A stretch of DNA of 64,000 nt from assembly GCA_003288255.1 (NCBI GenBank), contig CP026600.1, positions 1,736,001-1,800,000 on the forward strand. Reading direction: 5' to 3'. Of the stretch, positions 20,307 through 30,506 are shown in pieces. The stretch's first letter is position 1. Every line of letters begins with the position of its first letter. Under the pieces are notes generated by a model. It was given only the letters and a program-made list of their open reading frames with translations, was not told the DNA's origin and did no database searches. The position numbers and the translations under genes are program-made. Source of the DNA: Clostridiaceae bacterium 14S0207. Its GTDB lineage: Bacteria > Bacillota > Clostridia > Clostridiales > Clostridiaceae.

Positions 20307-21146
20307 CTATACATTTACCTTATTACATAATAAATAATAATTTAATTTGTAATTACCACTAATAAGAATTAAGGATAAGGATATATAATAAATTGCTGTT
20401 TCATCTGTAAAAAAATAAAATTTTTCAGGAACTAGCCCATATAATAAAATACTACTGCCAAATAATACTATACCTAATATTAAACCTTTCCATCTAAAGC
20501 TTCTTTCTAAAAGAACACAACTAAAAATCAAGAAAACTATAGCTATAATTATTAGTATATACATATTAAAATCTACAAGATTATATGGGAATATGTTACA
20601 TCGATAATTCCTCTCTAAAAAAGCCTTTATAGGATTCATACTAAAAAAAACTTCTTTAGGTATTAAATTTTTTAGAATAATATTATCTATAAACAAGGTT
20701 CCTATATGAAGTGATAAATAAGTAGATCCTAATAAAAATATAGCACTAAATTTAGATAAAATAATTTTATGTCTTGATATAGGAAGCATAAGTAAAGTAT
20801 ATATGGTTTTATTATTACCTATCCATTCTCCAAGCCATATAATAATTGCATACAAAAAAATCACTAAAAGTCCTAAACATATAAACATCTTTAAAAGATC
20901 ATCTTCAGTAATAACATTAAATAAACTTATTTTTCCTTGTTCAGAAATAAAAGCTCCTATAGTATTACCTTCAGATAAAAATGCCTCTATAATCCCCTTA
21001 ATATTTGTTATTCTATCTTTTACAATAAGTAGATGACCTAAAAATGATAGAATAAAGAATGGTATTACTATTTTTAGACTTTTATAAATCTCGTGATTTA
21101 ATAAGTACCAAAATTTATTTTCCTTATTTTCCTTATTTTTCTCCAT
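20307..21146 (-). CDS. ABC-2 type transporter permease
   Basis: 279 residues with about six membrane segments (for example IVIPFFILSFLGHLLIV, MFICLGLLVIFLYAIIIWLGEWIG, MYILIIIAIVFLIFSCVLL). Resembles permeases paired with YtrB/BcrA-type ATPases. The start overlaps the ATPase stop by 14 bases, so translation is coupled. The substrate is unknown. Confidence 0.8.
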   Translation of the reverse strand: MEKNKENKENKFWYLLNHEIYKSLKIVIPFFILSFLGHLLIVKDRITNIKGIIEAFLSEGNTIGAFISEQGKISLFNVITEDDLLKMFICLGLLVIFLYAIIIWLGEWIGNNKTIYTLLMLPISRHKIILSKFSAIFLLGSTYLSLHIGTLFIDNIILKNLIPKEVFFSMNPIKAFLERNYRCNIFPYNLVDFNMYILIIIAIVFLIFSCVLLERSFRWKGLILGIVLFGSSILLYGLVPEKFYFFTDETAIYYISLSLILISGNYKLNYYLLCNKVNV

Positions 21147-21831
21147 TTTTATATACCTCCCTCAACTTATCCTCTATAGATAATCCTTGATTCTCTTTTA
21201 ATTCTTCCACATTAAACTTAGATATTAATTTTCCGTTTTCTATAAGTACTACTTCATCTGCTAAATGTTCTATTTCTTTTATTTCATGAGTAGTTAAAAG
21301 TATCGCCATGTTATCATTCATTAATCTAATCATAGATTTTATAAAATCTTCTCTTGTAAAAATATCAATTCCTGAAAAAGGCTCATCCATTAATAAATAT
21401 TTAGGATTTTGGCAAAATCCAATTATAAGCTTTACTCTAGCTATATTTCCTTTAGACAAATGTGATATTTTTTTAAGGTCATCTAAATTAAAATCTTTTA
21501 ACATTTTCTCTGCCTTTTCCATATCCCAATTTTTATAAAATGTATTCATATACTGAAATAGTTCTTTTATAGTCATAAAAGAATAATGACAACTTATATC
21601 AGGTATTAAAGAAATTTTATCATATTGCTTATAATTTAATTTTTCCCCATCTATTAATATTTCTCCAGAATTTAGTCTTTGAAGACCCATAATAACTTTC
21701 ATTACGGTTGATTTACCTGCTCCATTCAAACCCAAAAGAGCAGTTATTTTTCCTTTCTCAATATTAAAACTTATGTCATCCAAAGCTTTAACTTTTTTAA
21801 ACCTTTTTACTGCATTTTTAACCTCAATCAT
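21133..21831 (-). CDS. ABC transporter ATP-binding protein
   Basis: 232-residue ATPase with Walker A GLNGAGKST, Q-loop-like LIPD, signature LSKGNIARVKLIIG, Walker B YLLMDEPFSGID and the switch histidine in TTHEIKEIEHLADE. It resembles the YtrB/BcrA export group. First gene of the cassette, with a good promoter and repeats upstream. Together with the permease it forms an exporter, possibly of cell-envelope-active compounds, which is typical of YtrA-regulated systems. Confidence 0.92.
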   Translation of the reverse strand: MIEVKNAVKRFKKVKALDDISFNIEKGKITALLGLNGAGKSTVMKVIMGLQRLNSGEILIDGEKLNYKQYDKISLIPDISCHYSFMTIKELFQYMNTFYKNWDMEKAEKMLKDFNLDDLKKISHLSKGNIARVKLIIGFCQNPKYLLMDEPFSGIDIFTREDFIKSMIRLMNDNMAILLTTHEIKEIEHLADEVVLIENGKLISKFNVEELKENQGLSIEDKLREVYKNGEK

Positions 21832-21850
21832 TTTTTCCCTTTTCCTCCTT

Positions 21851-21917
21851 ATGTATTAATGTATTAATGTATTAATACATCTTAAATGTATTATAGCATT
21901 AATACACTTTTAATACA
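21851..21917. repeat. TGTATTAAT repeats, probable GntR operator
   Basis: Three tandem copies of TGTATTAAT (the last forming the palindrome TGTATTAATACA) lie between the promoter and the ABC start, with further TGTATTA, ATTAATACA and TTAATACA half-sites over the promoter. Such repeats fit the operator of the YtrA-type regulator encoded in the same operon; the pairing is inferred. Confidence 0.65.
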
Positions 21918-21918
21918 A
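21890..21918 (-). promoter_or_regulatory. Promoter of the ABC/GntR operon
   Basis: Minus strand TTGTAT (21913-21918), 17-base spacer, TATAAT (21890-21895). Operator half-sites overlap both elements, so a bound regulator would block RNA polymerase. Confidence 0.7.
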
Positions 21919-21936
21919 TAAGTTTTCAAAATAAAT

Positions 21937-21975
21937 AAAAAATAGCAAAAAGACTTTATCTTTTTGCTATTTTTT
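21937..21975 (-). terminator. Terminator of the heat-shock operon, after dnaJ
   Basis: Long stem AAAAAATAGCAAAAAG / CTTTTTGCTATTTTTT with a short loop, immediately downstream of the dnaJ stop codon. Confidence 0.88.
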
Positions 21976-21977
21976 AT

Positions 21978-23126
21978 TTATTTCTTTAAATTCTTTTTAA
22001 AAAAGCCCTTATGTTCCTCTTGTTGAGGTTCTATTTCACCTGATACCTCCATAAATTGAAGAATAGCTTGTTTTTGTTTTTCGTTAATCTTTTTAGGTAT
22101 ATCAACTACTACTTTAACAAATTGATCTCCTCTACCTGTACCATTTACCCTTGGTACACCTTTTCCTCTTAATCTAAACACTGTATTAGATTGTGTGCCC
22201 GAAGGAACCTTGTATACAACTTCTCCATCTACTGTAGGAACCTTAAGTTCCGCACCTAGAATAGCTTTAGATACACTAATATGTTCCTCCATATAAATAT
22301 CATTTCCTCTTCTTTCAAAAAGCTTATGAGGAGCTACTCTTAAGTTAATATATAAATCACCTGATGGACCTTTGTTACTTCCTGGTTCACCTTGTCCTCT
22401 TATAGGTATAATGTTACCATTATCAACACCTGCTGGAACTTTCACCTTTATAGATTTTCTCTTTTTAATTTTACCTGTACCATGACAACTAGAGCAAGGA
22501 TTTTCTATAATTGTTCCTAATCCTCTACATTTATCACAAGTAGTTTGAGTTGAAAATGCTCCAAAAGCTGTTCTTCTTTGCATTGTTATTCTACCTGTTC
22601 CATTACATCTATCGCATGTCTTTGGAGATGTTCCTGGTTTTGCACCTGTTCCATTACAAGTTTCACAATTTTCATGTTTATTTACTACTATTTCTTTTTC
22701 ACAACCAAACACTGCTTCTTCAAAACTTAAATTTAAAGTTGTTTCTATATCTGCACCTTTTCTTGGTGCATTAGGATTAGCTCTGCCACTTGAACCGAAT
22801 CCTCCAAATCCACCTGAAAATCCACCACCAAATATATCTCCAAATATGTCTCCTAAATCTGAAAAATCAAATCCTGCTCCATTAAATCCACCATCAAATC
22901 CTGCTCCAAAATCAGCCGTACCATATTGATCATATCTAGCTTTTTTTTCTGGATCTGAAAGTACTTGATATGCTTCATTTATCTCTTTAAATTTTTCTTC
23001 TGCCTCTTTATTATCTGGATTTCTATCTGGATGGTATTTTAAAGCAAGCTTTTTAAAGGCCCTTTTGATATCTGGCTCACTAGCTCCTTTTTCTATGCCT
23101 AAAATCTCATAGTAATCTTTTGCCAT
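21978..23126 (-). CDS. dnaJ: Chaperone protein DnaJ
   Basis: Hsp40 co-chaperone stimulating DnaK ATPase. 382 residues: J domain with HPD ([10 protein letters not shown], residues about 27-36), Gly/Phe-rich linker ([17 protein letters not shown]), four CxxCxGxG zinc repeats ([32 protein letters not shown]) and the C-terminal substrate domain. The ATG giving [10 protein letters not shown] is chosen because AGGTGGTG lies nine bases upstream; earlier GTG codons are part of that site. Confidence 0.98.
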   Translation of the reverse strand: MAKDYYEILGIEKGASEPDIKRAFKKLALKYHPDRNPDNKEAEEKFKEINEAYQVLSDPEKKARYDQYGTADFGAGFDGGFNGAGFDFSDLGDIFGDIFGGGFSGGFGGFGSSGRANPNAPRKGADIETTLNLSFEEAVFGCEKEIVVNKHENCETCNGTGAKPGTSPKTCDRCNGTGRITMQRRTAFGAFSTQTTCDKCRGLGTIIENPCSSCHGTGKIKKRKSIKVKVPAGVDNGNIIPIRGQGEPGSNKGPSGDLYINLRVAPHKLFERRGNDIYMEEHISVSKAILGAELKVPTVDGEVVYKVPSGTQSNTVFRLRGKGVPRVNGTGRGDQFVKVVVDIPKKINEKQKQAILQFMEVSGEIEPQQEEHKGFFKKNLKK

Positions 23127-23241
23127 GCTTATTTTCACCACCTAATACTAATAGAATAAATTTCAATCTTTAATATTATATCTTATACTACATATAATTA
23201 ACAACAACATTTTATACTAAATATTATTTTTTACTAAAATC

Positions 23242-23266
23242 AAGGGAGGGTTATTACCCATCCCTT
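23242..23266 (-). terminator. Intercistronic hairpin between dnaK and dnaJ
   Basis: Minus strand AAGGGATGGGTAATAACCCTCCCTT, a strong GC-rich stem for this genome with one mismatch and a small loop. It is followed only by GATTTTAG, so it is probably a partial terminator or RNA processing/stability element that lowers dnaJ relative to dnaK. Confidence 0.5.
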
Positions 23267-23292
23267 AATCTTTTATCTTAAATTTTTAAATA

Positions 23293-25143
23293 CTATTCTT
23301 TATCTTTAACTTCAAAATCAGCATCTACTACATTATCATCTTGTGATGCACTATTAGTAGTGTTTTCTGCTCCTTGAGCTCCTTCAGCATTAGGTGCTCC
23401 TTGTGGATTAGCTTCTTGATACATTTTAGATGAAATTGCATAGAATTCTTGAGTTAATTCTTCAGTAGCTTTTTTAATAGCTTCTAAATCTTCTCCATCT
23501 TTAACTTTCTTTAATGCTTCTAACTTTTCTTCAACTTTAGCCTTATCTTCTGAAGATACCTTATCTTCTAACTCTTTTAAAGTTTTCTCTGTTTGATAAG
23601 CTATTTGATCTGCATTATTTTTAACTTCTATACCTTCTTTTCTTTTCTTATCTGCCTCTTCAAATTTCTTAGCTTCTTCTACTGCCTTATTAATTTCATC
23701 ATCTGAAAGATTTGTTGAAGCTGTAATAGTAATATTAGCTTCTTTACCAGTTCCTTTATCTTTTGCAGATACATTAACAATACCATTAGCATCTATATCA
23801 AAAGTAACTTCTATTTGAGGAATTCCTCTTGGAGCTGGAGCTATGCCTGATAAAGTAAATCTTCCTAATGTTTTATTGTCTGCAGCCATTTGTCTTTCAC
23901 CTTGAACTACGTGAATTTCAACTGATGTTTGACCATCTGCTGCTGTTGAGAATATTTGGCTTTTTTTAGCTGGTATAGTTGAGTTTCTTTCAATTAATGG
24001 AGTTGCAACTCCACCTAAAGTTTCAATACCTAATGTAAGTGGAGTAACATCTAGAAGTAATACATCCTTAACTTCTCCTGTTAATACACCTGCTTGTATT
24101 GCTGCACCTGATGCAACACATTCATCTGGATTTACTCCCTTTGATGGTTCTTTTCCTGTAAAGTTTTTAACTGCTTCTTGAACTGCTGGAATTCTTGTTG
24201 AACCACCAACTAAGATAATTTTATCTACATCATTAATATTTAGATTTGCATCACTTAATGCTTTTTTAATTGGTTCTATTGTTCTTTGAACTAAATCACT
24301 TGTTAATTCATTAAACTTAGCTCTTGTAATATTCATGTCTATATGTTTTGGCCCTGTTGCATCAGCTGTAATAAATGGTAAGTTTATATTTGTTTGAGTT
24401 GATGAAGATAACTCTATTTTAGCCTTTTCTGCAGCTTCTTTTAATCTTTGAAGCGCCATTTTATCATTTCTTAAATCTATTCCATTTTCAGCTTTAAATG
24501 TTTCTGCTATATGGTCCATAACTTTTTGGTCGAAGTCATCTCCACCTAATTTAGTATCACCATTAGTTGCTAATACTTCAAATACACCATCACCTAGTTC
24601 AAGTATAGATACATCAAAAGTACCTCCACCTAAGTCATAAACTAAGATTTTTTGGTTAGAATCCATTTTATCTAATCCATAAGCAAGTGATGCAGCTGTT
24701 GGTTCGTTTATAATTCTTCTTACATTTAAACCAGCAATCTTACCAGCATCTTTAGTTGCTTGTCTTTGACTATCATTAAAGTAAGCTGGAACTGTAATAA
24801 CTGCTTCTGTTACAGTTTCTCCTAAATAAGCTTCAGCATCTGCTTTTAATTTTTGTAATACCATAGCTGAAATTTCTTGTGGAGTATAGTCTTTTCCATC
24901 TATTGTTGTTTTATGATCTGTACCCATATATCTTTTAATTGATATTATTGTTTTATCTGGGTTTGTAATCGCTTGTCTTTTTGCAACTTGCCCTACAAGT
25001 CTTGATCCATCTGCTTGGAAAGAAACAACTGATGGAGTTGTTCTAGCACCCTCTGAACTAGGAATTACTACTGGATCTCCTCCTTCCATAACTGCTACAC
25101 ATGAATTTGTTGTACCTAAATCAATACCTATTATTTTAGCCAT
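23293..25143 (-). CDS. dnaK: Chaperone protein DnaK
   Basis: Hsp70 chaperone. 616 residues: ATPase domain ([46 protein letters not shown]), linker [19 protein letters not shown], substrate-binding domain and a C-terminal lid ending in [24 protein letters not shown]. The N-terminal domain lacks the extra loop of Gram-negative DnaK, normal for Firmicutes. It lies between grpE and dnaJ in the CIRCE-controlled operon. Confidence 0.99.
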   Translation of the reverse strand: MAKIIGIDLGTTNSCVAVMEGGDPVVIPSSEGARTTPSVVSFQADGSRLVGQVAKRQAITNPDKTIISIKRYMGTDHKTTIDGKDYTPQEISAMVLQKLKADAEAYLGETVTEAVITVPAYFNDSQRQATKDAGKIAGLNVRRIINEPTAASLAYGLDKMDSNQKILVYDLGGGTFDVSILELGDGVFEVLATNGDTKLGGDDFDQKVMDHIAETFKAENGIDLRNDKMALQRLKEAAEKAKIELSSSTQTNINLPFITADATGPKHIDMNITRAKFNELTSDLVQRTIEPIKKALSDANLNINDVDKIILVGGSTRIPAVQEAVKNFTGKEPSKGVNPDECVASGAAIQAGVLTGEVKDVLLLDVTPLTLGIETLGGVATPLIERNSTIPAKKSQIFSTAADGQTSVEIHVVQGERQMAADNKTLGRFTLSGIAPAPRGIPQIEVTFDIDANGIVNVSAKDKGTGKEANITITASTNLSDDEINKAVEEAKKFEEADKKRKEGIEVKNNADQIAYQTEKTLKELEDKVSSEDKAKVEEKLEALKKVKDGEDLEAIKKATEELTQEFYAISSKMYQEANPQGAPNAEGAQGAENTTNSASQDDNVVDADFEVKDKE

Positions 25144-25235
25144 TATTTTGTACCTCCTATAAGATTACGAAATTTTATTTATTCTTAATGATTTGTTATT
25201 TACATTTAAGTATTTTTTAATCAGTTGAAAACTTT

Positions 25236-25892
25236 TTAGTTAGCAACTTGAACCATGCTATATCTTAAAACTTTATCTCCTCTTTTATATCCCTTTTGGA
25301 ATACCTGAACTATTTCATTTTTACCATAAGCATTATCCTCTAAATGCATAACTGCATTATGCAAGTTAGGATTGAACTCACCATCTGTACAAATTTCTTC
25401 TATTTCTAGTTTTTCAAGAGCGGTAATAAAGCCTTTTATTGTCATTTCTATTCCTTGTTTAAGCCCATCTACAGAACCATCAGCTTCAATAGCTCTTTCC
25501 AAATTGTCAAGAACCGGTAAAAATTCTTTTAATATTTTCTCACATGAAGTATTAAAGATTTCTTCTTTTTCTTTAGCTGTTCTATTTCTATAGTTTTCAT
25601 ACTCTGAAACAAGATTTGTATATTTTTCCTCTACAGCATTTAATTTATTAGATGAAAGTTTATTTTCTTCTTTTAGGGCTTCATTTTCCTCTTTAAGGGC
25701 ATCTAATTGCTTTTGTAATAACTCTTTCTCATCTAATACTATAACCTTTTCATCCTGTAAGTCACTATTTTCTCTATTGTCATCATTTTCTACTTCTATT
25801 CTTTCTTCTACCTCTTCATTAAATTCAGTAGAATCTTTAATTATATTTTCTTCATTGTTATTTCTAGTCAAAACGCCACTCCTCCCATTCAT
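25236..25892 (-). CDS. grpE: Nucleotide exchange factor GrpE
   Basis: Promotes ADP release from DnaK. 218 residues: an acidic disordered head (to about residue 55), a long coiled coil (LQKQLDALKEENEALKEENKLSSNKLNAVEEKY, written here only as its Glu/Lys/Leu-rich heptads around 58-90) and the compact beta domain with LPVLDNLERAIE and EFNPNLHNAVMH. The early start gives a longer acidic head; later starts cannot be excluded. Seventeen bases after hrcA. Confidence 0.96.
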   Translation of the reverse strand: MNGRSGVLTRNNNEENIIKDSTEFNEEVEERIEVENDDNRENSDLQDEKVIVLDEKELLQKQLDALKEENEALKEENKLSSNKLNAVEEKYTNLVSEYENYRNRTAKEKEEIFNTSCEKILKEFLPVLDNLERAIEADGSVDGLKQGIEMTIKGFITALEKLEIEEICTDGEFNPNLHNAVMHLEDNAYGKNEIVQVFQKGYKRGDKVLRYSMVQVAN

Positions 25893-25908
25893 ATCTTTCT
25901 ATAAGAAG

Positions 25909-26955
25909 TTACTTACCATATATTTGTAATATATTAAAATTTAATTCTTTTATTAAACTGTTTATTGAAGAAATAACTTTATTATAGTTCATTCTTGTTG
26001 GACCTATTACTCCTATGGCACCTAAAGGTTTATCTCTAAAACCATATATTGCAGTTATAATACTATATTCTCTAGCATTAGTTAAGTTATTTTCAACTCC
26101 AATATTAATTTTAATGCCTTCTTCATTACTTGTTTTGCTTTCTTCCTCTCCAAGTATAAGCCTTAAATTTTCCTCATTGTTAATAAACTCAAAAAACTCT
26201 CTTGCTTTTTCTATATTACTATACTCTGGATATTTAAGTATATTAGTAGTTCCTTCTGCATATACTTCTGAAGTTTCCATATTTTTTAGACTTTTATACA
26301 GCGTAGGTATTAATGCATTAAATATATCATCATACCCTTTTAAATCATCTCTTAGATTATTAATAACTTCTAAATCTATATCCTCAACGCTTAAATTAAT
26401 AAGTCTTAAATTAATTAATTTATTTAATTTTAAAAGTATGTTTTCTTCAATTGGTTTCTCAATTTTAATTACATCATTTTTAATCATTCCATTATTAGTT
26501 ATAATTACTACTAGTATGGTATGAATATCTATGCTAATTAATTGAATCTGCTTTAAGGAACTCCGTTTTAAAGAGGGAGTTTTTACTATACAAGCTAAAT
26601 CTGTTAATTCAGATAAAATCCTTGTTGCTTCATTAACAACCTTATCTAATTCATATAATGCTGAACCCAATAATTTATTTTTAATAAAAAATTGTTCTTC
26701 CTGCGACAGATCTGTTAATTGCATCAATTTATCAACATATAGCCTATAGCCTCTGTCCGATGGAATTCTCCCTGATGAACTGTGAAGTTGTTCTAAATAA
26801 CCCAGTTCTTCTAAATCAGCCATTTCATTTCTTATGGTTGCAGAACTAACACCTAAATCATATTTTTTAGCAATAGTTCTAGATCCTACTGGTTCACCTG
26901 TTTGAACATAATCTCTAATTATGGCTTCAAGAATTTTTATTTTCCTATCATCCAT
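25909..26955 (-). CDS. hrcA: Heat-inducible transcription repressor HrcA
   Basis: Represses the chaperone operon by binding the CIRCE element. N-terminal winged helix (ILEAIIRDYVQTGEPVGSRTIAKKYDLGVSSATIRNEMADLEELG) followed by the LHSSSGRIPSDRGYRLYVD signature and a GAF-like domain; ends FNILQIYGK. The start at 26955 (MDDRKIKILE) has GAGGTG at good spacing. The ten codons upstream seen in a longer reading are the CIRCE sequence itself and are not coding. 348 residues. Confidence 0.97.
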   Translation of the reverse strand: MDDRKIKILEAIIRDYVQTGEPVGSRTIAKKYDLGVSSATIRNEMADLEELGYLEQLHSSSGRIPSDRGYRLYVDKLMQLTDLSQEEQFFIKNKLLGSALYELDKVVNEATRILSELTDLACIVKTPSLKRSSLKQIQLISIDIHTILVVIITNNGMIKNDVIKIEKPIEENILLKLNKLINLRLINLSVEDIDLEVINNLRDDLKGYDDIFNALIPTLYKSLKNMETSEVYAEGTTNILKYPEYSNIEKAREFFEFINNEENLRLILGEEESKTSNEEGIKINIGVENNLTNAREYSIITAIYGFRDKPLGAIGVIGPTRMNYNKVISSINSLIKELNFNILQIYGK

Positions 26956-26971
26956 GACTATCACCTCTTTA

Positions 26972-26998
26972 TTAGCACTCATCACCTTTGAGTGCTAA
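26972..26998. promoter_or_regulatory. CIRCE operator
   Basis: Perfect match to the CIRCE consensus: TTAGCACTC, nine bases, GAGTGCTAA. It lies between the hrcA promoter and its ribosome binding site, the classic position for HrcA control of hrcA-grpE-dnaK-dnaJ. Confidence 0.98.
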
Positions 26999-27011
26999 CG
27001 ACTATGTTTTA

Positions 27012-27040
27012 AAAATAACATCATAAAAAGTATTTGTCAA
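27012..27040 (-). promoter_or_regulatory. Promoter of the hrcA-grpE-dnaK-dnaJ operon
   Basis: Minus strand TTGACA (27035-27040), 17-base spacer and TATTTT (27012-27017), just upstream of CIRCE. A perfect -35 box and correct spacing. Confidence 0.8.
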
Positions 27041-27142
27041 ACCTCTTAAATGTATCTTATGCTATAATTAAAGTATAAATTCAATTTTATCTTTATTTTT
27101 CTTTTGTTTACTACTTATTTCTCTCGTTTACTTTATCACCTA

Positions 27143-28264
27143 TTAATCTAAAATAAAATCGGCCATTACTACATTAGATAATTCAATGCCTCTCTTGGTT
27201 AATCTTAAATATTGTTTATCTTCTTCTAATAAATTTAATCTTTTATATTTATCAATAACTTCCTTATATACATCTTCTATATACATCTTAAAATTCTCAT
27301 AAAACTTTTCTTTATTAACACCTTTTATTTTTCTAAGTCCCATAAACATAAACTCTTCCATAGAATCTTTTTTAATATTTTTATGTTCTTCTATAATAGG
27401 ATACCTATTTTGTCTTAAACATTCCATATACTCTTTAATATTATGAGTGTTCTCTCTTCTAGTTTGATTTAAAAATGAATGTGCTCCAAGTCCACATCCT
27501 ACATATTCCTCTAAATCCCAATATACTATATTATGCAAACATTCCTTATTAGGTTTAGAAAAATTCGAAATTTCATACTGAAAATAAGAATTTTTCTTTA
27601 AACTTTCTAAAATATAATTATACATTTCCCTTTCTTCTTCTTCCGTAGGCAGAGATTTTCTATCTTCATATAATTTATAAAAGGGTGTACCTTCTTCTAC
27701 AATCAAACTATATGCTGAAATATGCTCTGGATTCAATTTGATAACCTTTTCCAAAGTATCCTTTAAATCATCTATTTTTTGATTAGGCAGTCCAAACATT
27801 ATATCTATATTTATATTATTAAATCCTTCATTTCTTGCCATATTGAAAGACTTCAAAAACTCATCTGCATCATGAATTCTACCTAAGATTTTTAAGAGTC
27901 CATTATCAAAACTTTGAAGGCCTATACTTAATCTATTTACACCCATTGCTTTCAAAATTCTAAGTTTTTCCTCTGTAAAAGTCCCTGGGTTACCTTCACA
28001 AGAAAATTCTACATCCTCTGTCAATTTTAATTTTCCTATTACTTTACTTAGTTTATTTAAATTTTTTATATTTAAAAAGGTGGGAGTTCCCCCACCTATA
28101 TAAACTGTTTTAAATATATTATCTTTATATAAAAGTAATTCAGAACAAAGAGCTTCAATGTAATCATCCATAAACTCTTCCCTATGGGCAAAGGACGTAA
28201 AATCACAATATAGGCATTTCTGTTTACAAAAAGGTATATGAATATATAGTGATTTTTCCTTCAT
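27143..28264 (-). CDS. hemW: HemW-type radical SAM protein
   Basis: Radical SAM protein of the HemN/HemW group; HemW binds heme and acts in heme delivery rather than as coproporphyrinogen oxidase. The cluster motif is C13-x3-C17-x2-C20 (CKQKCLYCDF), followed by YIGGGTPTFL and GLQSFDNGLLKILGR. 373 residues, shorter than true HemN and without the extra N-terminal cysteine motif of HemN. It lies between lepA and hrcA, the standard Firmicutes position. Confidence 0.93.
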   Translation of the reverse strand: MKEKSLYIHIPFCKQKCLYCDFTSFAHREEFMDDYIEALCSELLLYKDNIFKTVYIGGGTPTFLNIKNLNKLSKVIGKLKLTEDVEFSCEGNPGTFTEEKLRILKAMGVNRLSIGLQSFDNGLLKILGRIHDADEFLKSFNMARNEGFNNINIDIMFGLPNQKIDDLKDTLEKVIKLNPEHISAYSLIVEEGTPFYKLYEDRKSLPTEEEEREMYNYILESLKKNSYFQYEISNFSKPNKECLHNIVYWDLEEYVGCGLGAHSFLNQTRRENTHNIKEYMECLRQNRYPIIEEHKNIKKDSMEEFMFMGLRKIKGVNKEKFYENFKMYIEDVYKEVIDKYKRLNLLEEDKQYLRLTKRGIELSNVVMADFILD

Positions 28265-28284
28265 ATTAATTTCTCCTTTAATTT

Positions 28285-30093
28285 TTAATCATCAGTTTTT
28301 AATACTGCCATAAATGCTTCTTGTGGAACATCTACACTTCCTAATTGTCTCATTCTCTTTTTACCTTTTTTCTGCTTTTCAAGAAGTTTTCTCTTTCTTG
28401 AAATGTCTCCACCATAACATTTTGCAAGCACATCTTTTCTCATAGCCTTTATAGTTTCTCTAGCTATAATTTTACTTCCTACAGTAGCCTGAATAGGAAT
28501 TTCAAATAATTGTCTAGGAATTAAATCTTTTAATTTTTCTGCAATCATTCTTCCTCTTGCATATGCTCTCTCTTCTGGAACGATTAATGATAATGCATCA
28601 ACTTTTTCTTTATTTAAAAGAATGTCAAGTTTTACAAGTTTAGTTTCTTTATATCCTCTAAGTTCATAATCAAAAGAGGCATATCCTTTTGTCCTAGATT
28701 TTAAGCAATCAAAGAAATCATATATAATTTCATTTAAAGGTATATCATAGTTTAAAACTACTCTTGTTGTTTCAATATATTGCATATCAATGAAGATTCC
28801 TCTTCTATCTTGACAAAGATCCATAATAGCACCTACATAATCTGATGGTGTTATAACAGATGCTCTAACTATAGGTTCTTCCATTTTTCTGATTTCTGCT
28901 GGATCTGGCATATTTGTTGGATTTGTAATAGCAAGTTCGCTTCCATCTGTTTTATAAACTTTATATATAACTGATGGTGCTGTAGTTATAATATCTATAT
29001 CGAATTCTCTTTCTATTCTTTCTTGAATTATCTCCATATGAAGCAATCCTAAAAATCCACATCTAAATCCAAATCCTAAAGCTACAGATGTTTCAGGTTC
29101 GAATGCCAATGCAGCATCATTTAACTGAAGTTTTTCTAAAGCTTCTTTTAATTCATCATATTTTGCACCATCTACAGGATAAACTCCACTGTATACCATA
29201 GGTATTGCTGGTCTATATCCTTCTAGTACCTCTTTAGTTGGATTTTTAGCATCTGTTATAGTATCACCAACCCTGGCATCTCTAACATTTTTAATAGATG
29301 CACAAATATAACCAACATCTCCTGCACTAAGTTCATCTACTGCTACATAATTAGGTTCAAAAACACCAACCTCTACTACATCATAAGTTTTTCCAGTAGC
29401 CATTAACTTAATTTTAGAACCTTTTTTAACAGATCCGTCTTTAATTCTAACGTAAGATACTACACCTTTATAACTATCATAATAAGAATCAAAAATTAAT
29501 GCTTTTAAAGATCCTTCTTCATTTCCATTAGGACATGGTATCTTTTCTATAACACATTCCAATACATCCTGAATGTTTAAACCTGTTTTGGCTGAAATTA
29601 AAGGTGCATCAGATGCTTCTATACCTATAACATCTTCTATTTCTTGTTTAATTTCATCTGGTCTAGCACTTGGAAGATCAATTTTATTAATAACTGGAGC
29701 AATTTCAAGATCATTATCTACAGCTAGATAACAATTGGCCAAAGTTTGAGCTTGTATTCCCTGTGTAGCATCTACAACTAGTACTGCACCTTCACACGCT
29801 GCTAAACTTCTTGAAACTTCATAGTTAAAATCTACATGCCCTGGAGTATCTATAAGGTTTAATATGTACTCTTCTCCATTTTTAGCCTTATATTTAAGTC
29901 TAGCTGCCTGTGACTTTATAGTTATTCCTCTTTCTCTTTCAAGTTCCATATTATCTAAAACTTGTTCATCCATTTCTCTTGCTGTAAGAGTTCCTGTGTA
30001 TTCCAACAATCTATCTGCTAATGTTGATTTACCATGATCTATGTGAGCTACTATGCAGAAATTTCTTATATATTTCTGTCTGTTTTTTTGCAT
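28285..30093 (-). CDS. lepA: Elongation factor 4 (LepA)
   Basis: Translational GTPase that back-translocates or remodels stalled ribosomes. 602 residues, typical: G1 [10 protein letters not shown]2 RGITIKSQ, G3 DTPGHVDF, G4 NKIDLP, domain II, and the LepA-specific C-terminal domain ending in [24 protein letters not shown]. Twenty bases before hemW. Confidence 0.99.
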   Translation of the reverse strand: MQKNRQKYIRNFCIVAHIDHGKSTLADRLLEYTGTLTAREMDEQVLDNMELERERGITIKSQAARLKYKAKNGEEYILNLIDTPGHVDFNYEVSRSLAACEGAVLVVDATQGIQAQTLANCYLAVDNDLEIAPVINKIDLPSARPDEIKQEIEDVIGIEASDAPLISAKTGLNIQDVLECVIEKIPCPNGNEEGSLKALIFDSYYDSYKGVVSYVRIKDGSVKKGSKIKLMATGKTYDVVEVGVFEPNYVAVDELSAGDVGYICASIKNVRDARVGDTITDAKNPTKEVLEGYRPAIPMVYSGVYPVDGAKYDELKEALEKLQLNDAALAFEPETSVALGFGFRCGFLGLLHMEIIQERIEREFDIDIITTAPSVIYKVYKTDGSELAITNPTNMPDPAEIRKMEEPIVRASVITPSDYVGAIMDLCQDRRGIFIDMQYIETTRVVLNYDIPLNEIIYDFFDCLKSRTKGYASFDYELRGYKETKLVKLDILLNKEKVDALSLIVPEERAYARGRMIAEKLKDLIPRQLFEIPIQATVGSKIIARETIKAMRKDVLAKCYGGDISRKRKLLEKQKKGKKRMRQLGSVDVPQEAFMAVLKTDD

Positions 30094-30220
30094 ATTTTTA
30101 CCCCCAATAAGAAATTTAAAACCTTTTATGTAAAATAAGGCTTTTTCTTTAGAATTAACAGTTAAAATTATATCATAAACTGGAGAGTATTTGTCAATAC
30201 GTTTATATCTCTTACCCTAA

Positions 30221-30463
30221 TTATTCAAAGGTTTTGTGAATTTTGGCAAAAACATTCCTTAATGCATTTTTACTTATCTCTATTCTATATTTCTTTAATT
30301 CTATTTTCAAATTAAAGGGACTATCTATATAATACACCTTTATAGGAGCTAAATTATTTTCTCCTAAAGTTTTTGTTATCTCTTTATTTACTGTTAAAAA
30401 TCCAGTAAAGAAAATTACTAAAACCATAACTATTGTAATTAATTTATATTTTTTCTTTAACAA
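30221..30463 (-). CDS. Small membrane protein of unknown function
   Basis: 80 residues: a basic start (LKKKYK), one hydrophobic segment (residues 7-24, LITIVMVLVIFFTGFLTV), then a charged tail (EITKTLGENNLAPIKVYYIDSPFNLKIEL). No family recognised. The TTG start at 30463 follows AGGAGG by eight bases. It lies between spoIIP and lepA, and its ribosome binding site is inside a hairpin that looks like the spoIIP terminator. A sporulation role is only suggested by position. Confidence 0.65.
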   Translation of the reverse strand: MLKKKYKLITIVMVLVIFFTGFLTVNKEITKTLGENNLAPIKVYYIDSPFNLKIELKKYRIEISKNALRNVFAKIHKTFE

Positions 30464-30499
30464 AAAAAGCACCTCCTTTTATAAGGATGTACTTTTTTT
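30462..30499 (-). terminator. Hairpin after spoIIP that includes the next gene's ribosome binding site
   Basis: Minus strand AGTACATCCTT, a 4-base loop, AAGGAGGTGCT, then seven Ts: an 11-bp stem with one mismatch and a T-run, eight bases past the spoIIP stop. Its 3' arm contains AAGGAGG, the ribosome binding site of the 80-residue gene. Confidence 0.7.
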
Positions 30500-30506
30500 G
30501 TTAATT

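Noticed and set aside
26015-26524. 169-codon open frame on the plus strand
   Set aside because: Antisense to hrcA, whose protein is clearly conserved. The translation is a low-complexity Ser/Ile/Leu string with no family resemblance.
26956-26985. Ten extra codons at the start of HrcA
   Set aside because: They overlap the CIRCE operator and precede the ribosome binding site; the true start is 26955.
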